Source of the DNA: Ornithinimicrobium tianjinense
GTDB taxonomy: Bacteria > Actinomycetota > Actinomycetes > Actinomycetales > Dermatophilaceae
DNA length: 64,000 bases
Assembly (NCBI RefSeq): GCF_014636495.1
Contig: NZ_BMEM01000005.1
Span: 62,001-126,000, forward strand
Direction: 5' to 3'
Positions 26,919-35,239 of the stretch are shown piece by piece (within the stretch, counting starts at the first letter, position 1; every line of letters starts with the position of its first letter). A program made the translations under genes and the position numbers. The notes under the pieces are model-generated. The model worked only from the letters and a program-made list of their open reading frames with translations, made no database searches and was not told the origin of the DNA.

Positions 26919-27823
26919 TCCTCTTCTACGGCTACGGCGACGACAGCGCCCTCACCCTGGCGGTGGGTGCCGCGCAGAGGCGAGGGGCGGCATACCTGCT
27001 CCTGGACCAGAAGGACCTGCGCGGGTGGTCGGTCGAGGTCGGCGGTGACGGGCGGCTGGGGCAGGTGCGCACGCCCTGGGCACGGGTCGCCGCGAGCGAC
27101 CTGCGGGCCTGCTACGCGCGGCCGCTGGCGCCGGTGGCCGTCGACGACCCCGACCTCGCGCGGCGGGGCCAGGAGGTGTCCGAGCACGTCACCGCGTGGC
27201 TCGACGCCACCGACGCCGTCGTCGTCAACCGGCCGCGCGACATGCACTCCAACTCCAGCAAGCCCTACCAGGCGCAGCTCATCGGCGAGGCGGGGCTGGC
27301 CGTGCCGACGTCGCTGGTGACCAACGACCCGCAGGAGGTCCGGGACTTCGTGGCCGAGGTGGGCGAGGCGGTCTTCAAGTCCACGAGCGGGGTGCGCTCG
27401 ATCGTGCGCCGGGTGGATGAGGCGCGGCTGGCCGCGCTGGAGCGGGTGCGGGCGCTGCCCACGCAGTTCCAGGCGCTCGTGCCCGGCACGGACGTGCGTG
27501 TGCACGTGGTCGGCCAGGCGGTGCTGGCCACCGAGATCAGGTCCGAGGCGACCGACTACCGCTATGCCGGCCGCGACGGCCTCGACGCCGAGCTGACCGC
27601 GTGCTCGCTGCCGGACGAGGTCGCCGAGCGCTGCGTGCGGCTGGCCGCCCGGCTGGGGCTGGCGTTCGTCGGGATCGACCTGCGGCGCACCCCGGAGGGG
27701 GAGTTCGTGTGCTTCGAGGCCAACCCCATGCCTGGCTACAGTTACTACGAGGCCAACACCGGGCAGCCGATCAGCGAGGCGCTGGTCGACCACCTCGTCC
27801 GGTCGACGGGAGGAGTGAGCTGA
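26915..27823 (+). CDS. RimK-like ATP-grasp carboxylate-amine ligase
   Basis: A 302-residue complete ATP-grasp enzyme. It shows VVVNRPRDMHSNSSKPYQA (about residues 108-126), the ATP-binding Lys in AVFKSTSGVRSIV, the hinge QALVPGTDVRVHVVG, and the metal-binding Asp/Glu/Asn in GIDLRR...FVCFEANPMPG. These enzymes join a carboxylate to an amine through an acyl phosphate and include peptide-tailoring (graspetide) and RimK-type glutamate ligases. The operon position suggests the M6 protein, or something it processes, as substrate; that is inference. GTGA overlap with the upstream gene, TGATG with the downstream one. Confidence 0.85.
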   Translation: MILFYGYGDDSALTLAVGAAQRRGAAYLLLDQKDLRGWSVEVGGDGRLGQVRTPWARVAASDLRACYARPLAPVAVDDPDLARRGQEVSEHVTAWLDATDAVVVNRPRDMHSNSSKPYQAQLIGEAGLAVPTSLVTNDPQEVRDFVAEVGEAVFKSTSGVRSIVRRVDEARLAALERVRALPTQFQALVPGTDVRVHVVGQAVLATEIRSEATDYRYAGRDGLDAELTACSLPDEVAERCVRLAARLGLAFVGIDLRRTPEGEFVCFEANPMPGYSYYEANTGQPISEALVDHLVRSTGGVS

Positions 27824-28173
27824 TGGTCGCGCCGATCGAGAACCGCAGTGTGCTCAGCGGGGTGGTGCGGGCCCGGCGCCCCTCGACCGAGGTCGAGCGC
27901 TGGGAGCTCCTGGAGGTCGAGGTCGAGGGCGCCGAGGGTATGCCGCCCGCCGACCGGGAGGAGGGGCTGCCGAACCTCCTCTCCGACACCGTGGGCCAGC
28001 GGCTCGAGGTGGCCGTCGACCGCGACCTCCTTCCCGAGGGTGATCTCACCGGCTGGGTGTTCACCGGGCCGGTCCGGGTCGTCGGTCCCGGACGCGTCGC
28101 CGCGCTCCCAGCCGCCGCAGGGCACGGCGGCCCCGACCTGACCCCGCCGGTGGAGCTCGGCGGTCCGCACTGA
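27823..28173 (+). CDS. Small beta-rich protein of the ATP-grasp operon, unknown function
   Basis: A 116-residue soluble protein I do not recognise. It alternates short strands (SVLSGVVRARRP, WELLEVEVEGAEG, LTGWVFTGPVRVVG) with no cysteines, no signal peptide and no membrane segment. Coupled to the ATP-grasp gene by a TGATG overlap and preceded by GGGAGGAG, so it is well translated. The text NLLSDTVGQRLEVAVDRDLLP reads like a small barrel-type domain. Its strict coupling makes it a plausible component or substrate-binding subunit of this system. Confidence 0.7.
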   Translation: MVAPIENRSVLSGVVRARRPSTEVERWELLEVEVEGAEGMPPADREEGLPNLLSDTVGQRLEVAVDRDLLPEGDLTGWVFTGPVRVVGPGRVAALPAAAGHGGPDLTPPVELGGPH

Positions 28174-28194
28174 GCGCAGGTCTCCGCGGCCCGG

Positions 28195-28659
28195 TCAGCG
28201 CACGGCGGTCGGTGTCCCGCCCGTCAGCCGGACCAGCTCCTCGAAGGTCAGCGCCATCACGGTGTCGGGCGTGCCGCCGGCGGCCCACACCTCCTCGAAG
28301 GCCGCGAGGTCGGTGTCGACGAGAGCGCGCAGCCGGCTCGGGTGACCGGCGGGGGCGACCCCGCCGATCGCCATACCCGTCGCGGACCGGACGAAGTCGG
28401 GCCCGGCCCGCTCCACCCTCGTGGCGCCCAGCGTGCGCGCGAGAAGGTCGGTGTCGACCCGGGCCGCGCCGCTGGCCATGACGAGGAGCGGCTCGCCGTC
28501 GCAGTCGAAGACGAGGCTGTTGGCGATCGCCGCGACCTCGCAGCCGATCTGCTCCGCCGCGAGGGCGGCCGTGCGGGCGTGCTCGTCGAGCCAGACCATG
28601 CGCGGCGTAATCCCCGCCGCCTCGACGGCGTCCTGGACGCGCCGGTTGGTGGGATGCAT
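28195..28659 (-). CDS. YbaK/EbsC-family aminoacyl-tRNA deacylase-like protein
   Basis: A 154-residue YbaK-fold protein. Family signatures are TAALAAEQIGCEVAAIANSLVF near residues 30-50, PLLVMASGAARVD near 57-69 and the glycine loop GMAIGGVAPAGH near 95-106. Members hydrolyse mischarged tRNAs such as Ala- or Cys-tRNA(Pro). It converges on the ATP-grasp operon and is divergent from cueP, sharing a 117-bp gap. Confidence 0.9.
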   Translation of the reverse strand: MHPTNRRVQDAVEAAGITPRMVWLDEHARTAALAAEQIGCEVAAIANSLVFDCDGEPLLVMASGAARVDTDLLARTLGATRVERAGPDFVRSATGMAIGGVAPAGHPSRLRALVDTDLAAFEEVWAAGGTPDTVMALTFEELVRLTGGTPTAVR

Positions 28660-28712
28660 GCGAGCAGTCTGCCGCACCCCGAGGACGCTCTCGGCAAAAT
28701 CCCAGGAATGGT

Positions 28713-28729
28713 CACTACGTTGCGTAGTG
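28713..28729. promoter_or_regulatory. Perfect 7-bp dyad, BlaI/CopY-like operator
   Basis: CACTACG-ttg-CGTAGTG. The ACTACG/CGTAGT arms resemble operators of BlaI/CopY-type repressors in actinobacteria. It lies 48 bp before the cueP start, which fits copper-responsive control; no such repressor gene is in the window. Confidence 0.55.
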
Positions 28730-28776
28730 CTCGCGCGGGCACGGTGCCCGCGCCCGTGCCGTCCGAGGAGACCGCC

Positions 28777-29406
28777 ATGCGCAACCGCCCGACCCTCCTG
28801 CTCGTGACCGCAGCCCTCGCGGCCGGGCTGACCGCCTGCTCGACCGAGGCCCCGGCCGACCAGCCGTCCCCCTCGACGTCCGCGCCGGCATCGGCGGGGT
28901 CGGCGCAGGCGTCCGGCGAGCTGCCGGGGACGGTCACCGCCGCCCTGTCCGCCCAGGGCGTCACGGCCACGGACGTGCGCACCGCGATCACCGAGCTCGA
29001 CCGCCTCGACCAGGCCCGGCCGCTCGACGTGCAGGCCTCCGTCCGTCCCGACCAGGTGATCTTCACCGCCGACGGCCAGGAGGTCGCGGTGCCGGTGCCC
29101 GGCGACGAGGTGTACGTGTCGATCGCGCCCTACGTCGAGAAGACCCACGAGTGCTTCTACCACGCGCTGGGCGGCTGCCAGGGTGAGATGACCGGTGAGG
29201 ACGTGCACGTCACGATCACCGCCGAGGACGGCACGGTGCTCGTCGACGAGGACGCCACGACCTACGCCAACGGGTTCGTGGGCTACTGGCTGCCCAAGGA
29301 CACCACCGGCACGATCGCGATCACCAAGGACGGGATGACCGGAGAGGTCCCCCTGGACACCGGAGCCGAAGGCCCTACCTGCGTGGCCACCCTGCAGCTA
29401 ACCTGA
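28777..29406 (+). CDS. cueP: CueP-like copper-binding lipoprotein
   Basis: A 209-residue lipoprotein: a positive N-terminus, hydrophobic core and lipobox LTAC with Cys near residue 21, then a Ser/Pro/Ala linker to about 50. The mature domain has the CueP signatures KTHECFYHALGGCQGE (two Cys and a His), GFVGYWLPKDTTG and a C-terminal EGPTCVATLQLT Cys. CueP binds periplasmic copper and supplies or protects extracytoplasmic copper enzymes in enteric bacteria; here it would be surface-anchored. GAGGAGACC precedes the ATG. Confidence 0.88.
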   Translation: MRNRPTLLLVTAALAAGLTACSTEAPADQPSPSTSAPASAGSAQASGELPGTVTAALSAQGVTATDVRTAITELDRLDQARPLDVQASVRPDQVIFTADGQEVAVPVPGDEVYVSIAPYVEKTHECFYHALGGCQGEMTGEDVHVTITAEDGTVLVDEDATTYANGFVGYWLPKDTTGTIAITKDGMTGEVPLDTGAEGPTCVATLQLT

Positions 29407-29498
29407 CAGAGGGCGCAACGTCAGGCTGTCTCTGTCGCGTCCTGCAGGGGAGTGGTCGCCACGTGGCGGCCGCCGAGGGTGCGACGAGGGAGCCGGGG

Positions 29499-31892
29499 AT
29501 GGGTTCACGAGCGGGTATGCCGCGTGTCAGGGTGGTCGGGATGCTCGCCGCCGCGCTGCTGGCGGTGGGTCCGGTGCCCGCCCTCGGGCAGCCGGTGCAG
29601 GGTGAGGATGCGCCGCCCGCCCGCACGGTGGAGGAAGCCGTTGCCGAGGACCTCGGCCTGACGATGGACGAGTTCGTCAGGGCCGGCGCGACCGCGGAGC
29701 AGGCCGCCGGCCGCCTCGGGCTGGAGTCTGGGCGCGGCGGCGACCTGGATGGTGCGCCGGGGGTCGGCCGCCTCACCCGGCAGGGCGTGGTGGCCCTGGA
29801 GACCGGGGAGGCGGGCACGCCATACTCCGCGTTCGAGGACCTGGACGAGCTGCGCGAGCGCTACCTCGCCGAGATGGGCCCGGACGGGCTGACCGGGCTG
29901 GCCTACACTCTGGAGGGCTACGAGGTCCTCGTGGACGACCCCGACGCGGTGCGCGAGCGCGGGCGCGCGTCCACCACGGGAGAGGTGGTGTCGCCGAGCG
30001 CCTGGGCGACGGCATACCCGGGCGTCTCGGTGGTCGGGACGACCGAGCCGGCCGCGGCCGGGACGGTGCGGGGTGGCGCGTCGATCTCCTTCGGCGGGGC
30101 GAGCTGCACGCACGGCTTCAACGGCTGGTACAAGGGCGACCAGGTCGGGCTCGCCGCGGGCCACTGCCCCTACGCGGGCGGCACCGCCGTCTCCTACGGC
30201 GGCTACCGGCTGGGCACGGTCACCTGGTGGCAGTTCGGTGCGCCGGGCAGTGCGTGGGAGTCCTACGGGACGGACCTGACGACCTACAGCCTGACGGCGG
30301 GCCACAGCCATCCGGCCTCCGTGACCACCGGCTCGAGCACGGTCACGATCACCGGTCGCACCCCGGCCGTGCTCGGCCTGCCCGTGTGCAAGATGGGGCG
30401 CCGGACGGGTTGGACGTGCTCGGTCGTCAACAAGGTCGGCTGGCAGTGGATCGGCGACGGCTCGGGCGACATCACCAGGCCCAAGCGCTGGGTGTGGTCG
30501 CTCTTCGCAGACCTCCAGGTGATCCCCGGGGACTCGGGTGGGCCGTGGATCGCCGGTCACAAGGCCGTGGGCGTGACCTCCTCCTACGACTGGTACGACG
30601 ACGGCCGCCCCTACTCCACGGCGGCGCTGCTCACCTCCCTGGACGACTACCGACCGGGCGCACAGGTGAAGGTGTGGCTCGGGCGGCCGCGGATCTCCTC
30701 CGTGGAGATGACCGGTGACACCAGCGGTCGCGCCCGGTGGGCGGACGACGAGACCGTCTCCGGCAGGCTCAGCCAGCCCTCGGGCGACAGCATCTCGCCG
30801 GGGACCGTGGTCGACGTCTGGGTCGACGGCACTCGTGTCGCGTCGCCGGGCGTGTCCGGGGACGGGTCGTTCAGCTTCGTGTATCCCGGCTCGGACAGCA
30901 GGTCGCACACGGTGAAGCTGCGGGCGCGCCAGGGCGACTCGCGTGGCACGACCCTCACCGTCGCCGACGAGCCGGCGGGGGAGGTCCCCTCCGTGGTGCG
31001 GCACGCGGGAGAGAACCGCTACGGCACTGCGGCGGCGATCGCGCTGGCCCGCTTTCCCGCCGGGGTCGACACCGTCTACCTCGCCTCCGGCCGCGGCTTC
31101 GCCGACGCGCTGTCCGGCGGCGGTCGGGCAGGGACCGACGGGTCACCGATCCTGCTGACCGACCCGGTCACGCTGCCGGCCGCGACCCGCGACGCGCTGA
31201 CGCGGCTTGCCCCCCGCCGGGTGGTCGTCCTGGGCGGCACGCTGGCCGTCTCGGAGTCGGTCGCCGGCGAGCTGCGCGGGATCGCGCCCACCGTGGAGCG
31301 GGTCGGGGGCGCGAACCGGTATGCCGTCTCCGCCGCCATCGCCTCGACCTACCCCGCGGGTCAGTCGAAGGTCTTCGTCGTGAGCGGCGAGGCCTTCCCC
31401 GACGCGCTGGGCGCCGCCGCGGTGGCGGGGCGCCGTGGGGTGCCGCTCCTCATCACCAAGACGGCTCGGCTGTCGGACGTCGTCGCGGCCGAGATCGACC
31501 GGCTCGACCCGGCCGAGATCGTCATCGTGGGCGGTCCGGCGGCGGTCAGCACGGCGGTGGAGTCCTCCCTCGCGGCCTACGCGCCGCAGGTCACCCGGGT
31601 CGGGGGCGCGGACCGGTATGCCGTCTCGGCGGCCCTCGCGGACCGGTTCACCTCACCAGCACCGGAGGCCTGGGTGGCGCGGGGGACCGACTACCCCGAC
31701 GCCCTCTCCGCGGCGCCCGCGGCGGCCCTGCACGGCGGTCCCGTCCTCCTCACCAAGTCCAGCACGCTGCCGTCGGCGACCGTCACGGCGCTCGAGCGGG
31801 ACGTCCGGGCGCCCGTGATCCGGATCGCGGGCGGGACCGCCTCGGTCAGCTCCGCGGTGCGCTCCGAGCTGCGGTGGCTGACGTACCAGTGA
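29499..31892 (+). CDS. Secreted S1 (alpha-lytic-type) protease with three CWB2 repeats
   Basis: A 797-residue secreted protein. Residues 1-30 are a Sec signal peptide. A propeptide-like region runs to about 185, then a chymotrypsin-fold protease with the catalytic His in LAAGHC, Asp in YGTDLTTY and Ser in IPGDSGGPW (near residue 345). A beta-sandwich linker (about 395-490) precedes three CWB2 cell-wall-binding repeats (about 505-797), each with an AxNRYxTA/VSAA start and a FPDAL/YPDAL motif. ATG 29499 follows GAGGGAGCCGG; ATG 29517 is in frame. It probably stays bound to the cell surface. A second CWB2 gene follows. Confidence 0.9.
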   Translation: MGSRAGMPRVRVVGMLAAALLAVGPVPALGQPVQGEDAPPARTVEEAVAEDLGLTMDEFVRAGATAEQAAGRLGLESGRGGDLDGAPGVGRLTRQGVVALETGEAGTPYSAFEDLDELRERYLAEMGPDGLTGLAYTLEGYEVLVDDPDAVRERGRASTTGEVVSPSAWATAYPGVSVVGTTEPAAAGTVRGGASISFGGASCTHGFNGWYKGDQVGLAAGHCPYAGGTAVSYGGYRLGTVTWWQFGAPGSAWESYGTDLTTYSLTAGHSHPASVTTGSSTVTITGRTPAVLGLPVCKMGRRTGWTCSVVNKVGWQWIGDGSGDITRPKRWVWSLFADLQVIPGDSGGPWIAGHKAVGVTSSYDWYDDGRPYSTAALLTSLDDYRPGAQVKVWLGRPRISSVEMTGDTSGRARWADDETVSGRLSQPSGDSISPGTVVDVWVDGTRVASPGVSGDGSFSFVYPGSDSRSHTVKLRARQGDSRGTTLTVADEPAGEVPSVVRHAGENRYGTAAAIALARFPAGVDTVYLASGRGFADALSGGGRAGTDGSPILLTDPVTLPAATRDALTRLAPRRVVVLGGTLAVSESVAGELRGIAPTVERVGGANRYAVSAAIASTYPAGQSKVFVVSGEAFPDALGAAAVAGRRGVPLLITKTARLSDVVAAEIDRLDPAEIVIVGGPAAVSTAVESSLAAYAPQVTRVGGADRYAVSAALADRFTSPAPEAWVARGTDYPDALSAAPAAALHGGPVLLTKSSTLPSATVTALERDVRAPVIRIAGGTASVSSAVRSELRWLTYQ

Positions 31893-31918
31893 CAGAGGTC
31901 GTGTCTATGCTCCAGGCC

Positions 31919-33784
31919 ATGAGGGGATCAGACAGGACCTGGTGGCGTCGCCCGCAGCGTGAGGGACACCGGGCGGCCCGGGCTGCGGTGGTGGCTATGG
32001 CCGTCCTGCTCGGCATGCTCAGCAGCGGGCCCGCTGCCGTGGCGAGCATCGGGACGGAGGGTGACGCCGGGGCGCGGTCGCTCTACGAGGGCAGCTGGAG
32101 CACCCCCGTGCTCGGCCCCGACGACCAGACGCGCTTCGGGCCGCTGGTTCCCGCCGACCAGACCCTCGTCTACTACGCCGACGGGTGCCACACCGGGCGG
32201 CAGGGGACGACGGTACCCCCGGGCTGCGTCTACGGGGATCCCGACAGCCCCCGACGCGTGGTCATGGTGGGGGACTCGAAGGTGGGTCGTTACTTCCCGG
32301 CACTCGAGGAGATCGCGCGACGTGAGGGATGGGCTCTTCGTACGATGACCAAGAGCGCCTGCGCCTTCGTCGACGAGCCGGACCCCACGTACCCAGCCTG
32401 CGACACCTTCAACGAGGCCGTGCGCAGCGAGCTTGCCGCGAGCCCGCCGGACGTCGTGCTCACCAGCGGCATGCGTGAGTCCGTGGCCGACGGATACGTC
32501 CGCACCTGGGAGTGGCTCGGTGCTGTCGGGGTCGACCACGTGGTCGCTCTCTGGGACTCGCCGTTGCCGCAGGCGGAGGTTGCGCCGGAGCCCTGCATCG
32601 ACGATGCGCTCGCCAGCGGCCTGGACCTCACCACCTGCGCGGCTGAGCTGCCCGAGACATCGGGTGGCAACCCCTCGTTGCGCGCGGCTGCTGAACAGGT
32701 GTCCGTCGCCGACTACGTCAGCCTGCGTGACTGGATCTGCCCCGACTCGATGCTCAGCCCCCGCTGCGCGACGGTGCTGGGGGGTGTGGAGCTCTACGGT
32801 CTGGGCTCCCATCTGCAGCCGGCCTTCACCTCCACCCTGACCGACCCGATCCACCAGCGCCTGCACGAGCGGGGCGTGGCGGCATACCGGCCCTCGGTCG
32901 ACCGGATCGGCGGGGCCAACCGCTACGAGACCGCGGCGCTGATCACCCGCGACGTGCCCGCGGGGGGACGGGTGTTCGTCGCCAGCGGGCAGAACTTCCC
33001 GGACGCGCTGGCCGCTGCGGCGCTGGCGGGTGACGGCGGGGCCGTGCTGCTCACCACCGCGGCCACCCTGCCTTCGGCGACCCGCTCGGCCCTGCAGCGG
33101 ATGGCACCGGCGGAGATCGTGGTCGCCGGCGGGGACCTGGCGGTCTCCGACCACGTCGTGGAGGATCTGCGGAGCTACGCTCCGAGCGTGCGGCGGGTCG
33201 CAGGGCCGAACCGCTACGCGACCGCGGCGCTGCTGTCAGAGCTGCCGCCGGTGCGGCCGGGCGGGACGGTCTACGTCACGACGGGCACGGCGTTTCCCGA
33301 CGCGCTGGCTGCGGCAGCTCAGGCGGGGGCCAGCTCGAGCCCGATCCTGCTGGTGCAGCCCGACGGCATCCCGTCCGACACGGCGTCCGCGCTGCGCGAG
33401 CTCGCGCCGCAGCGGATCATCGCCGTCGGCGGCAGCACCGCGATCTCGGAGAAGGTGCTCAGGGCGCTGCAGCCCTACGCGACCAAGGGGGCCGACCGCG
33501 TCGGCGGCACCAACCGCTACGAGACGGCCGCCCTCCTCGCGCGCGGCACCGCGCCGGGCTCGACGCTGCACGTGACCTCCGGGGTGGAGTTCGCCGACGC
33601 GCTCGCGGCCGCTCCGGTCGCCGCGGCCCGTGGCGGTGCGGTGCTGCTGGTCCCGCCGGACCGCGTGCCCTCGGCCACCGCCGACGCGGTCCTCGACCTG
33701 TCTCCGCAGCAGCTGGTGCTCGCCGGTGGTGCCGTCGCGGTCGCCGAGGACGTCAAGCGAGCCCTCATCCGCCTCGTCCCCTGA
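31919..33784 (+). CDS. Secreted SGNH-hydrolase-like protein with three CWB2 repeats
   Basis: A 621-residue secreted protein with an Arg-rich signal peptide (hydrophobic core about residues 22-41). Residues about 50-320 are SGNH-like: VVMVGDSKVGRYFPAL holds the nucleophile Ser, and TDPIHQRL provides the Asp-x-x-His. It resembles the extracytoplasmic SGNH domain of acyltransferase-3 proteins but lacks the membrane part. Three CWB2 repeats (about 325-621) follow, with IGGANRYETAAL, GPNRYATAAL and VGGTNRYETAAL. The start ATG lies 7 nt after TATGCT; an in-frame ATG at 31907 overlaps that box. Substrate unknown, possibly O-acetylated or esterified wall polymer. Confidence 0.82.
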   Translation: MRGSDRTWWRRPQREGHRAARAAVVAMAVLLGMLSSGPAAVASIGTEGDAGARSLYEGSWSTPVLGPDDQTRFGPLVPADQTLVYYADGCHTGRQGTTVPPGCVYGDPDSPRRVVMVGDSKVGRYFPALEEIARREGWALRTMTKSACAFVDEPDPTYPACDTFNEAVRSELAASPPDVVLTSGMRESVADGYVRTWEWLGAVGVDHVVALWDSPLPQAEVAPEPCIDDALASGLDLTTCAAELPETSGGNPSLRAAAEQVSVADYVSLRDWICPDSMLSPRCATVLGGVELYGLGSHLQPAFTSTLTDPIHQRLHERGVAAYRPSVDRIGGANRYETAALITRDVPAGGRVFVASGQNFPDALAAAALAGDGGAVLLTTAATLPSATRSALQRMAPAEIVVAGGDLAVSDHVVEDLRSYAPSVRRVAGPNRYATAALLSELPPVRPGGTVYVTTGTAFPDALAAAAQAGASSSPILLVQPDGIPSDTASALRELAPQRIIAVGGSTAISEKVLRALQPYATKGADRVGGTNRYETAALLARGTAPGSTLHVTSGVEFADALAAAPVAAARGGAVLLVPPDRVPSATADAVLDLSPQQLVLAGGAVAVAEDVKRALIRLVP

Positions 33785-33795
33785 GCGCACCCACA

Positions 33796-33851
33796 ACCGA
33801 CCGAGCGCGTGAAGTGGTTGGCCCTGACCCGACCGAGCGCGTGAAGTGGTT
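33796..33851. repeat. 32-bp tandem repeat, two copies, of the GAACGCGT family
   Basis: Two copies of GACCGAGCGCGTGAAGTGG at 33799 and 33831. They match, in the same orientation, the repeat units within the E2 gene and at 43.5-43.8 kb. The array lies at the convergent ends of the SGNH gene and the E2 gene, reaching 3 bp before the E2 stop. Confidence 0.88.
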
Positions 33852-33853
33852 AC

Positions 33854-35239
33854 TCAGAGCTCGGCCAGGAGCACCGAGGGCTGCTCGACGCAGTCGGCCA
33901 CGAACCGAAGGAACCCGCCCGCCGTGCCGCCGTCGCACACACGGTGGTCGAAGGTGAACCCGAGCTGAGTCACCTTCCGCACCGCGAGCTGCCCCTCGTG
34001 CACCCACGGCTTGTCGACGATGCGCCCCACCCCGAGCATCCCGGCCTCCGGGTGGTTGATGATCGGGGTCGAGCCGTCCACGCCATAAACGCCGTAGTTG
34101 TTCAGCGTGAACGTCCCGCCCGTCAGCTGCGCCGGGGTCAACGAGCCCTCGCGCGCCTTCCCGGTGAGCTCACGCAGCGCGGCGGCCAGCTCGGCCGTAG
34201 TCATCTCCGAAGCCTCGTGCACGACCGGCACCACAAGACCGCGCGGGCTCTGCGCAGCGAAACCCAGGTGCACGGCGCCGTGGCGCACGATCTCGCCCGC
34301 GGCGAGGTCGACCGACGCGTTCAGCGCGGGGTACGCATGCAGGCCCGCCACCACGATCCGCGCCATGAGCGGCAGCACACCGATCCCGAGCTCGGGCCGC
34401 GCGGCCCTCAGCGCCTCCTTGACCTCCATCAGCCCCGTGGCGTCGACGTCGACCCAGGTCGTCGCGTCCGGGATCTCGCGCCGGGAGGTGGTCAGCCGGT
34501 CGACCATGATCCGCGTGACGCCCTGGATCGGCACCCGCGTCTCCGTCACCTCACCGGACGCGCCGAGTGTTTGCGTCTGGTCACCACCGGACGCGCCGAG
34601 TGGTTGCGTGGCCCTTGCCGCGACGAGGTCCGCCTTGCGGATCACGCCCGTGGGTCCGGGGGAGACAGACTCCAGGTCGATGTCCCACTCACGCGCGAGC
34701 GCGCGCACGAGCGGCGAGATGACGCGGATGGCCCGTCCGGAGGAACCACTTGACGCGTTCGGTGGGGTCTGGGAGGAACCACTTGACGCGTTCGGTGGGG
34801 TCTGGGAGGAACCACTCGGCGCGTCCGGTGGGGAGGGTGGTGGGGTGGGGGAGGCGCGCCGGCGGCCGGCGCGGCGCCGCGCGGGGGCCTCGCCCGCGCC
34901 ATACCCGATCAGGGGGCGCTCGGCGGAGCCGGCGCGCTCCTCGGTGCGGTACTGCTCGCCGGCGGCGTCGCGCCCGGGCTCGCCGGCACCGTCGCCCGCC
35001 GAGATCGTGATGAGCGGGGAGCCGACCGTCAGCACGGTGCCAGGCTGGGCGTGGAGCTCGGCGACCGCACCGGCGAAGGGGCACGGGACGTCGACCGCGG
35101 CCTTGGCGGTCTCGACCGTCACCACCTCCTGGTCGACACCGACCTCGTCACCCACGGCGACGTGCCACGCGACGATCTCGGCCTCGGTCAGCCCCTCGCC
35201 GAGATCGGGCAGGCGGAAGACGTGCGCGGTCGCGCTCAC
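33854..35239 (-). CDS. bkdC: Branched-chain 2-oxoacid dehydrogenase E2 (lipoyl acyltransferase)
   Basis: A 461-residue E2. The lipoyl domain (about residues 5-80) has the lipoylated Lys in VETAKAAVDV; the peripheral-subunit binding domain (about 168-205) reads ISPLVRALAREWDIDL; the catalytic domain (about 230-461) ends with LGFTFDHRVCDGG, with the catalytic His and Asp. It transfers the acyl group from E1 to CoA. The linkers before and after the binding domain are built from 33-bp repeats (PPNASSGSSQT type), making them longer and more Ser/Gly/Pro-rich than usual. GTG start overlaps the E1-beta stop. Confidence 0.92.
   Translation of the reverse strand: MSATAHVFRLPDLGEGLTEAEIVAWHVAVGDEVGVDQEVVTVETAKAAVDVPCPFAGAVAELHAQPGTVLTVGSPLITISAGDGAGEPGRDAAGEQYRTEERAGSAERPLIGYGAGEAPARRRAGRRRASPTPPPSPPDAPSGSSQTPPNASSGSSQTPPNASSGSSGRAIRVISPLVRALAREWDIDLESVSPGPTGVIRKADLVAARATQPLGASGGDQTQTLGASGEVTETRVPIQGVTRIMVDRLTTSRREIPDATTWVDVDATGLMEVKEALRAARPELGIGVLPLMARIVVAGLHAYPALNASVDLAAGEIVRHGAVHLGFAAQSPRGLVVPVVHEASEMTTAELAAALRELTGKAREGSLTPAQLTGGTFTLNNYGVYGVDGSTPIINHPEAGMLGVGRIVDKPWVHEGQLAVRKVTQLGFTFDHRVCDGGTAGGFLRFVADCVEQPSVLLAEL
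34551..34609 (-). repeat. 33-bp repeat pair inside the E2 gene, linker 2
   Basis: Two copies of CACCGGACGCGCCGAGTG(G/T)TTGCGT at 34551 and 34584. In the E2 frame they encode two similar QPLGASGGDQT-like stretches between the binding and catalytic domains. They match the GAACGCGT family found between genes elsewhere. Confidence 0.85.
34744..34832 (-). repeat. 33-bp repeat array inside the E2 gene, linker 1
   Basis: Three copies starting at 34744, 34777 and 34810 with AACCACTTGACGCGTTCGGT (the last diverged to AACCACTCGGCGCGTCCGGT). Each adds 11 residues of PPNASSGSSQT type to the linker before the subunit-binding domain. The same unit occurs in noncoding DNA at 33.8 and 43.7 kb. Confidence 0.93.

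Noticed and set aside
24233-27793. Open frame of 1186 codons antisense to the M6/ATP-grasp operon
   Set aside because: Low-complexity, Arg/Val/Gly-rich translation with no recognisable motif, typical of GC-rich antisense frames; the plus-strand genes have motifs and Shine-Dalgarno sites.
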